A stretch of DNA of 64,000 nucleotides from Carettochelys insculpta (Eukaryota; Chordata; Testudines; Carettochelyidae): contig NC_134144.1 in assembly GCF_033958435.1 (NCBI RefSeq), forward strand, positions 13,634,010 to 13,698,009, written 5' to 3'. Positions 1 to 11,580 of the stretch are shown here, one piece after another. How positions within the stretch are numbered: the first letter of the stretch is position 1; each line of letters starts with the position of its first letter. The notes beneath the pieces were generated by a model. It was not told the DNA's origin. It worked only from the letters and a program-made list of their open reading frames with translations, and made no database searches. The position numbers were made by a program, and so were the translations under genes.

Positions 1-199
1 AGTGGTGCTAGGGGTCTACAAAGGGCAATGGACGGCCAACGCTCTGAGAGAGTTGACCGTCTGGGGGGATGCAGGGAACTACGGGGACAGGGGGTTGGGC
101 AACGACCCCTCTGTTTTTTTCCCATCCACGGGCAGAACAGCAGTTACTGAGCGCCCCAAGGCACAGGGAGACGTGCCGCTGGCTGCTAAGGGGGCTGGG

Positions 200-1050
200 C
201 AGCAATCAGATGGGGCCGGGGTGGCCGCCCGAACGCCCAGCTTTCAGGGGCCCCCGCTGCGGGCGGGCTGTGGGAAGAGGGGGACCAGAGGCGGGCCCGT
301 GGGAGACAGGAGAGGGGCTCGGGCTCGGGCTCGGGCGGGGGAGGAGGGACAGGGGGGCTGTGCGGGGCAGGGGGGAGTGGGAGACCGGAGCGCTGAGGGA
401 CTGGACATCTCTGCTTCCCCCTCAGTGAGCCCCGCCCACGCGGCCGGGAGCGGCGCCTGCAGCCCGCCACACAGGGCTTCCCTGCGGGGCGGGGAGGCGG
501 GGGGGACTCGGCCTCCGACTGCGTCGCTACGGCCGCCGCGCTCGTCCCGCCCGTCCGGAAACCCCCTCACCTGCCAGCGGCCCCCGCCCGCCGCTGCCTC
601 GGGCCGGCCAGGCCTGCGCGCGCATGCGCCAAAAGGCCGGCCGTGCGGCGGAAGCGGCAGCCCAGCGCCGCCTGAGTCGCTCGCTCGCTCGCCCGGGGCG
701 CTGAATCCGCGGGGCGAGCGGGCAGACGGGCGGGGCGGGCACAGTGGTAGTTGCCGGAGGGGCGGGACCTGCAGCCTGGGACAGGCCGGCGACCCGCCAG
801 GGAGCGTCTTCTTTTCCCACGAGGACTCGCTCCAGTTCCCTTCCCAACCCGGGCGGCGGCGGTCAGCCCGCGTCTGCCGCTCGGGGAGGGGCCCGCTTCG
901 ACGGGCCCCGCCACTGTCAGTCTTCCGGCTCCCGGCCCCGAGCGGGTGGGGGTGGGGCAGAGGGCGGGAGTGCCGCGCCAGGCGGGCGTGGGGGCCTGCC
1001 AGGAGCTGAAAACTTCCCTGCCCTCGTGCTCGACCCGCAGGTAACAACCT
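200..1050. promoter_or_regulatory. CpG-island promoter
   Basis: This stretch is very GC-rich and dense in CpG with several GC boxes (gggcggg type), sharply unlike the AT-rich DNA after 1.1 kb. A GCGCATGCGC word near 620-629 is a good NRF1 site. On the minus strand a strong donor, GGCAG followed by GTGAGG, sits at 571/570, fitting a non-coding first exon of a gene running out of the window to the left. On the plus strand a donor-like CCGCAG/GTAACA lies at 1040/1041, so divergent transcription is possible. By synteny the gene beyond CFLAR would be a caspase-8/10 relative; no coding exon of it is visible, so the assignment is inference. Long ORFs here are GC-bias artefacts. Confidence 0.75.
619..630. 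promoter_or_regulatory. NRF1-like site in CpG island
   Basis: The palindromic word GCGCATGCGC inside the island matches the NRF1 consensus. Such sites are typical of CpG-island promoters of housekeeping genes. It lies about 50 bases upstream (minus strand) of the candidate first-exon donor at 571/570. Confidence 0.5.
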
Positions 1051-2994
1051 GCGTGTCCCAGCACCGGCGTTTTAACAACAGAGTTAAAGAGTCGGCAGGG
1101 GGGAAAGTCCGAGAAAGAAAAGAACAGAAACAAACCTACCTCCAGCGTTCCCAAGTCCGCAGGAAACTAAAAGGCTTGACCCGGGTCGAAGCACGACAGT
1201 GTTTTCTACTGGAGGAGTTGCTCAGTACTACCTGGTCACAGCACGCAGTAGGAAAACTGGGAGCATGAGCAACTTTGCCAACCAGGAGAGCGTGGCCTTG
1301 AAAAGCCTGGGCTTGGCAGATAACCTCTCACCTCTTCTATCCACCAATCCTAGCAACTGGCTCCACCTAGCTCAGAGTTAGCTGGTGTCACTTTAAAAAG
1401 AAACCAGCAGTCCTGTAGTACTTGAAGACTTAACAGACGTATTACTTTATTTGATAGGCTTTAAGACGCTAAGGGCTGCTTGTTTCTTGTGAAGCCACAG
1501 ACTAAGGGGGCTATGCCTCTGAGGCTATTTTAAAAGAAATTGGGAGCAGTCTGCCATGTAGCTGCTCTGAGTTCTTCCAGTAGTTTAACAATTACATTTT
1601 CTAGTTTCTTCCCATTTCCACCCTGTTGGTGTGGCACGAAAATATAGGAGAAACAGAACAAGGCACTGAGTGTGCAAAATAAATTATGCCTCTGCGTATA
1701 TATTAAATGCTGCTTAGTGGACAAAACAAATCTAATGGAGAAAAGAAACTCCACTGTATTTTACTGATAGCCCTTTTATGATGTTCTAGCTTGTAAAAAA
1801 AAAAAAGTCCTTTCAGTTTGGCTGCAGAGCTAGGAATTGAGATTGCCCACTGGCTGTGCCTGTGTGTTCCCCAAAGGCTGGCAGAAGGCCATTGTTCTGT
1901 AATCATCTGAGGAGTTTCCAATAGGGCAGGAGTTGGTGAGCCCCATAGCCTCTAGCCTTGGCAGTTCACAGAATGGCGTGAGGTACTACCAGCAATGGTG
2001 CTGCTGTGTGATCAGTACAGGATAGAGAATTTGAACACAATCTAATCTGTCATATAATTAATTAAGATTTGACTTTACCATCATTCTTAGTGGTTTGACT
2101 CCAACTTTATGTTGTTTCCTGAGATGAAAGAAGTAGGAACGACTTTTCCTACTCCCAGTCACAACTGCTACAGTTGAGCACATTCTTTTTTCTTGCTGAA
2201 TATCATTCTGTGTACTGAAAGAAGTTGCTTTCTGCCTGATCATGGAATTTCATGGACTGGTAATAGGGGAAACATGAAACACCACCAAAGATGACTGCAC
2301 TGCATTTGAGAAACTCATTAACAGAATTGTGAAAAATTACAATAACAAGAATCCAAGAAGGATGCAGATGTTGTGCTTCATAGTAGGCTAGAGTAGTCAA
2401 CTCTAATTTGTATGACGATTTTAAAACATGAGGTAAATCTAATAAAAGTCATGTAACACTTTTGCAGTCTTTTACTCTGGTGCTGCACAGTTTACTTTCA
2501 CCTGCATGGTTTCATGCCCAAATTCAAGCACCATCCCCTAATTTCAATTCCCCCGGGGGAAAACACTGAATTCAGGTGATACCAGCCTTGCTAACTCTCA
2601 CAATGTGACAAGTCACCTGATATTTCATCTTTTTCTTGAAATTCCAACTGCTAGACTGACTCTCTTGATACTATTAAAAAATGTGGCAGCCCTGGTACCA
2701 AAGAAGAGACCCACTAGGGGCTTTAGTAAGTCTGTATTAGTGACCCCTCACTGCACACCATAAGGCTCCTATCCCTCTTCTAATTCCGTCAGGAATTTTA
2801 CATGGGGAGAAGGGGACTGAGTCCACGAAACTGATGGAAGTTGTATTCCTGTTATTGAGGAAAGACCTGGTGTTACTACATAACCAGGTGGAGAGTTCAT
2901 TTGTACATTTTAAAACTACAAAATCCAATGTTTAAAATGTAAACACATGTCAATCAGGCATTAATGGTTCATTTAAAACATGTATTTACATGTT
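1051..2994. other. Intergenic, nothing recognised
   Basis: AT-rich unique-looking sequence downstream of the CpG island. ORFs are short and without family resemblance. No RNA gene or clear repeat was recognised. Confidence 0.5.
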
Positions 2995-3317
2995 ACACGT
3001 TGAATGTCTCTAATTCAGAACTCTTGTCCGGCAACATCTGTAATCTGACATGATTTTAATTAGCTGTATGACCATTATGGGTGTGTTCAAGTTTCCCATG
3101 GTCCCATAAAGTTTGTTTACAGTCACCAGTCCTGGCTCTTAGTATTCTGTGCTGTTATTTAGCTTTAGTTTACCCCAAATGTCTTCTAAGAGCTCAGTAA
3201 ACAGTGGAAGTGTTGGTAATGTGCAAGACGCTATTGACTTCCCAGGGTCCAGCAAATTCTGTCATCTGGAACCAGTCAGGTCCTGAGGATGCCGGACAAG
3301 AGAGGTTCAAACTGTAG
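2995..3317 (+). mobile_element. TA-flanked MITE, copy A
   Basis: About 320 bases with terminal inverted repeats resembling CAGGTTGAACCTCT, flanked by TA on both sides. The interior shares with copies near 24.6, 29.95 and 31.85 kb the landmarks CATAAAGTTTGTTTA, TGTGCTGTTA and a closing GGTCAGGTCC...GCCGGAC block. TA flanks and TIRs suggest a non-autonomous Tc1/mariner-type element (inference). No coding capacity. Confidence 0.7.
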
Positions 3318-6300
3318 TTCTTCATGACCTTATTTTATAGTCCTGGATTGTCAAAGTGGAAGTTTTGTGCTTGTTTCTTTGATTCGTTTCCTGTTAGAAG
3401 GATATCAGATTCTATAGAGATTTTTCTAAGCAATTTCTCATTTAAAATGCTTGTCTATCCTGAAAGGGCTAAATCCAGGGCCTCATTAACATCCTTACTC
3501 GGGCTAAATCTACACCTAAACATATGACCACGACATTGGGAGTCTATTTACATTGTTGCTTTACAGTGCTGTAACTTGCTGTACTCACGGTTTTTTTCAT
3601 ATTCCTGGCGATGTAAACATGGCCTCAGATACAATATTGATAAGCAAATAGCCTAGGCTATATTTACATTTTGACCAGGCTATGCTCTTCTATCATGTAG
3701 CCTGAAGTATACAAATCATCTGGTCCTAAATTGTGTAGGTGACTGTGCAAATGCTATCCTCAGCTACTAAAAAATAGATTGGGGAGCCCTTTTTAGGGTC
3801 TTGTTTTTGAAAGTGTTGCTCAATCATTTTGCTAATCTGTTTCAAGTCTTGTTTAACTGCATGAATGTCCATTGGTGTCACAGACTACATCTTTAAATAA
3901 AATTGTATGGCTAATTATTTGCAAGATCGAGGTCCTAATTTTCTTTTCTTTCTTTCTTTGCTGTTATATTTCACAATTCTGTAAATTTTAAATGAGATAC
4001 TCTACCAGTAGTCATATTTTAAAAAATCCAGAATTTAGAATGTATAATAAACTAAATTATGATCTAAAATTGCAATAGCACAAGTTTTAAAATTGGTTTT
4101 ACAAAGCCTCAAACTAACTTGATGATTAAAAAAAAAACCCTATAAATTTAAATCACCTTGATTTAAATTGCTCCTTTCTGCTGTTTAATTTCCTATACAC
4201 CAAATTACCAAAGAACAATGATTTTTAAAATATTAATTTATTCAAAAGTTAAAACATAAAAAACCCAACTGTCAAAATACATACAACTCGAACTTGTTAA
4301 ACAATGCATAACAAGACTAACACAGATCATAAGTCCAGCAAAACAGTTCACAACAAAAGTACAATATGCATGACTGATCCACGAATGCAGCATCGGAGAA
4401 AGGCATTATTGAAAACAGCCCTAATATTAAGAGGTATCAGCCAAACAATGATAGACAACAGAAAAAAATTAAAACAGCTGTGTAGGAGAGGAATACAGCA
4501 AATATCAATCAGCTACAAAAATGGTTCCTCTAGGGCCACAGAAGCTGCTTGAATCTGATAACTAACTAAACGGACAGGGATCAGAATAGCATTCTGACAA
4601 AGTTTCCCCTGAATATTATCCTGCTTAGGCATTTGTAAGGAAAGGTGCTGCCTTTTATATATTTATTTTCATAAGGCCTAAGAAACTGAAAGACATTCCC
4701 AGTTTTTTAACACTGGAGTCTGACATTTGAGGTAAGTACGTACAGAGAGTTTCTATAAAACTGTGAAGTAATGTTGACAATCTTTGTTGCAGAGCTATGC
4801 ATTAGCGATGCTCAATTTCACTTTTGGAATAACTCTATAAACCTACACTATTCCCCCCACCTTTTTATTCTTCTTCCATTTGCTCCGTCCTCTACCATCT
4901 GACCACATTCCTCCTTGACATGTCTCTTTGGTCTCCCTTCTATAACTCAGTGGCAAGAAAAAATTCTGTTATGTATTAACGAACAGTTGCAATGTATACT
5001 TTTCTCTTGGTACAAAGTACTGTAAATTGGTTCTTAGGTTACATCTGTGGAGTACTTGTAAGAGAAAGGAGCAGGAAGCAGAAAAGAAACATCTTAAAAA
5101 TCAAGGAATGGTTTCTGAGGAGAAGCAGTCTGGAAGACTGCTCTCTTAAAAGGTGGCCTGTGGAAGAGAAGAACTAGAAAACCTTTGCATTGAAGCATTT
5201 ATTTCTAGCCCTAATAAGGTCACACGGAAGCTGGAATCAATGTTCCCTGTATTTTTTTTTTATCCATGTACAGAATAAATTTTTATGTGCACAGAGGTGA
5301 GTGTGGATGTTCAGCCCAAGCAGAGACACCTCGTCCAAGCCTCATATGAATAAGTCAATCCAAATGGCATAAGTGACATGGCTGAAATTTGTAAGAACAG
5401 TTCCAAGTGGGGGGGACACTTCTAAATTTCAGATTATCTGGATTTATCTGCACTTGGTAACAAGGACAAGCTAGCCAGCTTTAAGGAAGAGAGAGAGGTA
5501 TACAAACTGTTAACATATAACACTCCAAAGAGGTTTCTAAAATACATGTCACATATCCAGCCAGGTGCACTTTGCCAACCATACACTCACTGGTCTACTG
5601 TAAGGGGAATCTGAGCCTCCATCCCTGGATCCCTAGAATGCTTTGAGCTCAGGACCTAGAGCCTCAGTGAAGTCCAGCCTTGTTCCAGGGTCCCTGGACA
5701 TGCTCTTGGGGTATATACAGGGTGTCTAGAACTCTATCTCAAGAGCTAGAACCTGCTCCCAAGTGTTTAGTGGTAACTCCTCAGATTCTCCTGTATTTAA
5801 ACACCTCCTTTCCCAGAGCTCCACTGAATTTCTGGGTCACAGTTGAACTCTCTCAAGAGCATACAACAGTTGACAAGGAATTCACACACACTGTGCACAG
5901 AATCTAACACATCTGCTCTTGATGTAAGGTTCAGGAGACTACAGATCGTACAAAACAGAAAACATCTTAAAACATGGTTTCCTCACTAGGTCTTCCTTTC
6001 ATGGGCTCTGGGTGAAGCAAGCTCCACAACTGGGGGCCCTGCTGATACGCCATCCTTTCTCTGCTATATGTTTATACTAAAATATACTTCCAAAGATATG
6101 CATATAAAAGGATCTTAGAACAGTACTGATTTTGATGGAGAGTTCTCCTAAAACTAGTCTATCAAATAGAAGTAAAGGGGAAATTAATTTTTCCAGCTAG
6201 CTTGAAGAAAAGAAAAATTATTCCTTTAATGCCTCTCTTCAACTGGGGGATGAAAAGACAGTAGGGATAGATAGAAAGGACAGGAAGACTTTGGAAGCAA

Positions 6301-6391
6301 GTTTTTGTACTATAGTAAGAAGACTTAAAATGTGTTTTTTCGATAATGGTGGAATTGATTTTTAAAAACTATGTCCAAAGCTGAATACTCA
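3318..6391. other. Intergenic, nothing recognised
   Basis: AT-rich DNA with short A and T runs. An 82-codon ORF at 4304-4552 has low-complexity composition and no recognisable domain. No repeat boundaries could be drawn by eye. Confidence 0.45.
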
Positions 6392-6662
6392 AGGTACCTT
6401 TACACTAGCCATTAGCTCTACCCAGTCAGGGTCAATCATCTGGGGTTTGATTTTGTGCACCTAGTGGAGATACATGAAATCAAATGATCACGGGTTGACA
6501 GTTGTCCCCTGTACTCCTCAGCTTGCGAGGAGTAAGGGAGGTCAATGGGAAGTCAGGAAGGCCACGTAAGTCGATCAGAGATAAGTTGATTCCAGCTACG
6601 TAATTGCCATAGCTGGAATTGCATATCTACGATCAACTTTAACGTCTAGTGTAGACCTGGCC
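6392..6662 (+). mobile_element. Harbinger-type MITE, copy 1
   Basis: About 270 bases ending in CTAGTGTAGACCTGGCC and starting with a decayed inverted version (GGTACCTTTACACTAG). The reverse complement aligns along its length with 35024-35299, sharing blocks such as AGCTGGAATT and CACTAGGTGCA. The CTAGTGTAGAC end also closes the Harbinger transposase relic near 16.28 kb, so that element is a plausible source of mobility (inference). Confidence 0.7.
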
Positions 6663-7924
6663 TCAGACTGTGTATCTAAAAATATTTACATGGATTTCTT
6701 TTTCAGAGATGTGATTTTATAATCTTCAGCCACAGAGTGAAATATTTAGAGCAAATTTTAAACAAAGGTCCTACAGACATAGTAATGCACAACTGCTCTC
6801 GTCTGTAAATTCAGGGCTGGCACATGCCTTTAAAATACCATTTAATGGGTCTTTTACAGGTTATGTTATGCAGCTGTACTGACAGCCAACCCAGGCTGCA
6901 GGACAAGAAGGGAGGGGGTCCCTGCTCCATGGCCCTGGAAGGGGTAGGGCCAAGGGCAGGAGGGGTGGAGCCTAGGGCAGTTAGCCCCTAGTGGTGCTGT
7001 TCCCCCACTCCCCGCCTGAGCAGCATGAAGCGGCATAACAGTGCTATCATGACGTTTCAAAGGGTCCTGGAGCTCTAGCCGCCACCGCTGCCGAAGTAGC
7101 AGCAGCAACAGCTGGAGCTCCAGGCCCCGGTGCAACTGCCCTTTACACACTCCTCCACCCTCTTCCGTGGGCCTGATGTTATGCTACTAGGTCTGGCAAG
7201 CTAGAAGGCTTTTCACTTTTAAGTTAACAGATCTGCTTTGGGGGAAGAGTAACTAGTCGTCCGCTCACTGCAACCTGCTGAGAGAGCCTTCAGGAATAGT
7301 CATAATAGGGATAGAACGGGGAGACGTTGAGGACTAAGACCCAGGGGAGTCATTGCCTCCCATTGCTTCTTATGACCACTGCCCATGCTCCCTTCCCTTG
7401 TGAATGTTTACCGGACCATCAGCGTCCAGCAAGACAGGCAGGTCTACAGGCTGGATTCTTACAGACTAGAGAAAATGGATCTTGAAAACAGCTTTTGTCC
7501 TTTTAACTTTTGGTCCCCTCTATTAGCACCATCATCAGTTTCCACCCAAAGTTGTGCTCCTGCAGGTGACTTTGTTGCTGAGGCAACCTCCTTCCTGCCA
7601 AACCAGTTCCGCTAGGCATGAGAAAAACTGTAGGATGTTTACATTTCAATGGCAGAGGAGTTAAGTCCTTTTTGCCATTCTGTCTTGGACCAAGGTGGAA
7701 TCTCCTCACTTTTCCCAGTCTCAGTCACCATCTTCACACTTCCCGGTGAGAAGAGGTAAATTTGTCTCCCCTCCCCTCTTTCTGAGGTTTAATTACAACT
7801 CAACTGTCCACACTGAAACCACTGATTAAATAAGGGAAACACTGTTCCCCCCCATCACTTACTCAAGCAGTTGAGCTGGCAAGGTGTCAGCTGACAGCAG
7901 AAGCCAGTAGATTTCAAAAAGATG
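6663..7924. other. Intergenic with GC-rich repeat remnant
   Basis: A GC-rich patch at about 6870-7160 (GGAGCTCCAGG-like words, purine-rich tracts) looks like a decayed interspersed repeat. The remainder shows nothing recognisable. Confidence 0.4.
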
Positions 7925-8875
7925 GACCTACAGCGTACAAACTCAAACCACTGAAATGCATTATTAAAGACCTACAACCTATCCTTAATCAGGATGCCAC
8001 ACTCCAGAAGGCCCTAGGTGACAGGCCTCTTCTCTCCTACAGACAACCTCCCAACCTTATGAGGATTCTCACCAACATCCACAGACTATACCGCAGGAAA
8101 AACAATCCTGGAACTTTTCCTTACAAAAAGGCCCGTTGCCAACTTTGTCCACATATCCATTCTGGAGATACCATCACTGGACCTAACCAGGTTATTCACC
8201 AAATCACGGGCACATTCTCATGTTCCTCAACTAACATCATATGTGTCATAATGTGCCAACAATGCCCAGATGCTTTGTATATTGGACAGACTTCAAACTC
8301 TCTTAGACAAAGAATTGATGGGCATAAAATAGACATAAAACCACTCCTGATTCACAAACCTGTCAGCCAGCACTTTAATGGAGTGGGCCATTCTGTTAAT
8401 GACCTAAAAGTCTTGTGTTTTACTGAAAAGGAACTTTCACAGCTGTTTGGAAAGAGAGGCTGCTCAACTCTCTTTTATATTCAAATTCGACACATTAACA
8501 TGTGGTTTGGCAATTTTCTAGCTCTTTATAGAGGCTCTTTTACATACTTGGTTTTAATCTAATTCTTGACTTCCCCCACCGCCCTCCTTCTGCCCCTCTG
8601 CTCTCTGAGTCGCTCACCTTGATAATAATTTTTCTGATTTGTCCACCTTGATTACTTTTGGTTCTCTGTGCCTTAAATATTGAGTCTGTTCTGGTATGGC
8701 TATGGTCTGAAGAAGTGGGTCTGTCCCAAGAAAGCTCACCTAACAAATTATTTTGTTTGGATTAAAGTCTTTAAAGTGCTACTTGACTGCTTTTTTGTTT
8801 AGATAGTATATAGGTTCTCTCTGTTACTATTCATTACCTAATAAGGTGCTACAGACTAACATGGCTACCCCCTCT
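7925..8875 (+). mobile_element. Penelope-like element, 5' truncated
   Basis: The 3' part of a Penelope-like retroelement. It carries the end of the reverse transcriptase/linker region and a GIY-YIG endonuclease, then a non-coding tail with the landmark GAAGAAGTGGGTCTGTCCC and TTTAAAGTGCTACTTGACTG. Homologous sequence in the opposite orientation lies at about 45.5-47.2 kb. The last 50 bases (CAGACTAACATGGCTACCCC) resemble the tail of a second, related family. Confidence 0.8.
7938..8562 (+). pseudogene. PLE GIY-YIG endonuclease fragment
   Basis: An open frame runs in phase through the ATG at 8059 to a stop at 8562. The first part (LQKALGDRPLLSYRQPPNL) and the CQLC/CQQC cysteine pairs match the linker of Penelope-like polyproteins. 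The catalytic YIGQT with a following R at the expected spacing (YIGQTSNSLRQRI) marks the GIY-YIG nuclease that nicks target DNA for priming. The reverse-transcriptase palm is missing through 5' truncation, so the copy cannot move by itself. After about residue 130 (counting from 8059) the reading departs from the family, suggesting a frameshift near the end. Confidence 0.8.
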
Positions 8876-10779
8876 GAAACTGTAATCAGAAATGTCACAC
8901 CTTTCATTGGGAGTTCCGGAAGAGTTCATCTAATTCTGACAGGGTCACCACAGCACCCAAAGGGACAGTAGGTGGACAGTGGGGTTTTCAGGATGGGGTA
9001 CTAGCTACCAGGTCTGCACTCCAAGACTGGCTTAGGAACCCCGAGATTAAGAAAGTGGCTGAACTCCAGTCAAGCTTTGTGAATCACAGAGGCACCTGAC
9101 CAGATCTGTGAGATGGCATGGGTCACACTTATCCCAAACTTGTATCAAGTGCCTCTGTCTGATCACAATTATTCACTTCCTCCACTACATATAATAAAGT
9201 ATAAAATCAACACGCATATGAAATGAAAAACTAAAAAACTGGTAAAATCTTAAAAAAATTAAGACATACAAAATGCAGACATTAATATGTATTATATAGA
9301 CACACACTATTACATAAAATTATATATTAGTACAAATAAATACATGTGTGTTTTTCTACATGATATCTAAATACTTTCTTGGTTGAGACTTGCTTCCTCA
9401 GTCACATTTTGCCCCACTCTGGTGGGTTAATTATAACTTCCATTGTTTCAAATGCAGGAGTTGTTTCAAGGCTTGTGCTGATCTTTGTGGATGAAAGTTA
9501 AAAGGAGACTGGCTTCAAGAAAAAGCTATTGAAAGTCATGGCCAAGGCCACGGCCAGTAGGCAACATACAATGGTGTGAAAAACAGAGTAGTCACTTTTA
9601 AAACAAACTTACTGGCCAAGCCATCAAGCACGTCACCTCTGGAAGCCCTCTCCTAGGCCTGGTTTACTCTTAAAAGTTTTGCCTGTTCATGCTGTCTCAG
9701 TTAGGGATGTTCTATTTTGTTGGCATAACTATGTTGGCAAAAGCCCTCTTGTGTATGCAGGGATACCAGGAACATGTTCTTTTTGAAACCATGGTTTATT
9801 TTTCTAGAGGAATTAGTTTAAGCTATATCAACAAGTATAACCAACATCTCTAAGGAGAGTCTGCTGGTATACCTAGACCAGAAAACCCTTTAAGAGTAGA
9901 AAATCCTTAGTTTGCTTGCTAGACAGCAAGCTGTAGCAAGAATATTACACAGTTTCCAACAGGGTTTATGTGTTTACTTCCTGTATGAGAGGGGGCAGGA
10001 GGGGAAGAGACCATGTCAAGCATAGAAGCCCTATGAGGCCAGTGACATAAGATTAAAAGTAACTCAACCAAGCCCTAAGTCCTGGTATGTGTCTTAGTTA
10101 ACCAAAACTACTCACTTGCCTCAGAGCTCATAACATCAGGGCCCCACAGACAGTAGAAGGCGAAGGAATTGCTACATTCTGTTGCTTACTGTTCCCTCAA
10201 AGAAGGGAGAAGACAATTAAGAAAAATAAAATTACTGAACACGGGTCCTTTGTTTTGTAGAAATGAAATGGAGCAGAACTGAACTATGTGTATTTGAAGA
10301 TACTGCAGTGTCTGTAGTAAGTGGCAATGCCCGGTTATACACTGCCATTATGACTGAGTCTGGAATGCAGTGGAATGGGTGACCCAAGACCGGAGAATGG
10401 GAAAAATCTAACTGGCTGAGGCTCAGTCTACATGGGACTGAAACAACATCAGAAGGGTGGGAGCAGGCATCCCTAGGAACAGGTCTAGCTATGCAGCAAT
10501 ACTTGATGGAAGGTGGGTGTTACTTGCCAGCCAGATTCATAGTTAAGCAGTTTTATCAGACCCTGCTGGAGATTTCAGGGGTCAGGTGTGGCAAAGAGCA
10601 CATTTATCCATCTGTGCCAAGTGTGGCCCTTTATTTCAGAGGCAGACCTAGCTGCCCTCACCCAGGCCTTTGTCACCGAGAGGTAAGATTGCTGCAAAGC
10701 ACTTCTGGGAGGGCTATATCTCGGGACCACTGGGAAGCTAAAGTTAGTCCAGACTGTGGGGATCTTGTCTGATAACTGG
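8876..10779. other. Intergenic, nothing recognised
   Basis: Very AT-rich at 9180-9370. No ORF of note, no RNA gene and no clear repeat boundary were seen. Confidence 0.45.
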
Positions 10780-11100
10780 GAGCATATAACACCAGTGCTC
10801 TGTGACCTGTACTCATTGCTTGGGGCTTCTAGGGCAACTCATGATGTTGGTTTTGGCTTTAAAGCCCTGGATGGTTTGGGTTCGTATTACTTTTGAGCTG
10901 GCCTCTCCTCTTGTTCCATGCTGCCAGAAACCAGGTTATCCGTTCCAGACAGAGCTCCTTTGCTGCAAAAGAGATGGAGCTGCCAAGCAGGGAAGCTCCA
11001 ATAGCCCTTGGACTCTGGAATGAGCTCCCATGCAATTATGAGCTAAGAATGAATTATAAGTTTGCACAGAGGTGGTGGTCTTACCACCATTGTTGATTTT
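10780..11100 (+). mobile_element. Decayed LINE 3' coding remnant
   Basis: Translated pieces such as FKALDGLG and, further on, LGLWNELP resemble the C-terminal signature common to L2/L3-type LINE proteins (KALNGL...LWNSLP). The frame is broken several times. It lies just downstream of the CFLAR stop codon and could be part of its 3' UTR. Confidence 0.4.
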
Positions 11101-11444
11101 TGTGTTGGTTTATATACTGGAGCATGGAATGGGCACTGCTAGGGGACATATTTAAAAAAATCAAAACATAATACAAAAAAAAATCTATAGTTTAGAACCC
11201 TTTCAACATTGTCCTTCTCCTTGGTTTCATTACAAAATCTCCCATGCATTAGCTGCTGTTCTTATCCTAGCTTCTGCCTGAAGTCCAAACTTGGAAATGT
11301 GATGCCTCAACATCCAAAATGCTTCTAAATACTTGGATACTACAGCAGCAGGCACTTCAGATATGCATGAAAAAAAAAACAAGAAAAGACCATACGGGAA
11401 TATCCCCAGCTCAACCTTTTCTCCCGTGCAATTTCCATTAGCTT

Positions 11445-11580
11445 TTAACTGGAGAAAAAGAGTTTTTTCCGCAGGGTGTGCTGTAGAAGGAGTGAATATG
11501 GTGGCTGTAGGTCAGAGGTCCTGTTCCAATCATACACTCTGCTGTTCAGCTCAATATGAATATCCAGCAGGGGGAGCTTC
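11445..11580 (-). CDS. CFLAR: CFLAR coding exon 9 (C-terminus)
   Basis: Finishes Arg445 and encodes residues 446-489 and the TAA stop (11447-11445). [12 protein letters not shown] and [10 protein letters not shown] match the mammalian C-terminus. Acceptor CTCTGCAG. No convincing polyadenylation signal was identified close downstream. Confidence 0.94.

Noticed and set aside
2..1154. Long overlapping ORFs on both strands (up to 335 codons)
   Set aside because: They sit in the CpG island, overlap in five or six frames, have Gly/Pro/Arg/Ala composition and show no domain; stop-poor GC-rich DNA explains them.
4304..4552. 82-codon ORF rich in Lys, Asn, Thr
   Set aside because: Low-complexity AT-rich translation, no homologue recognised, no splice context.
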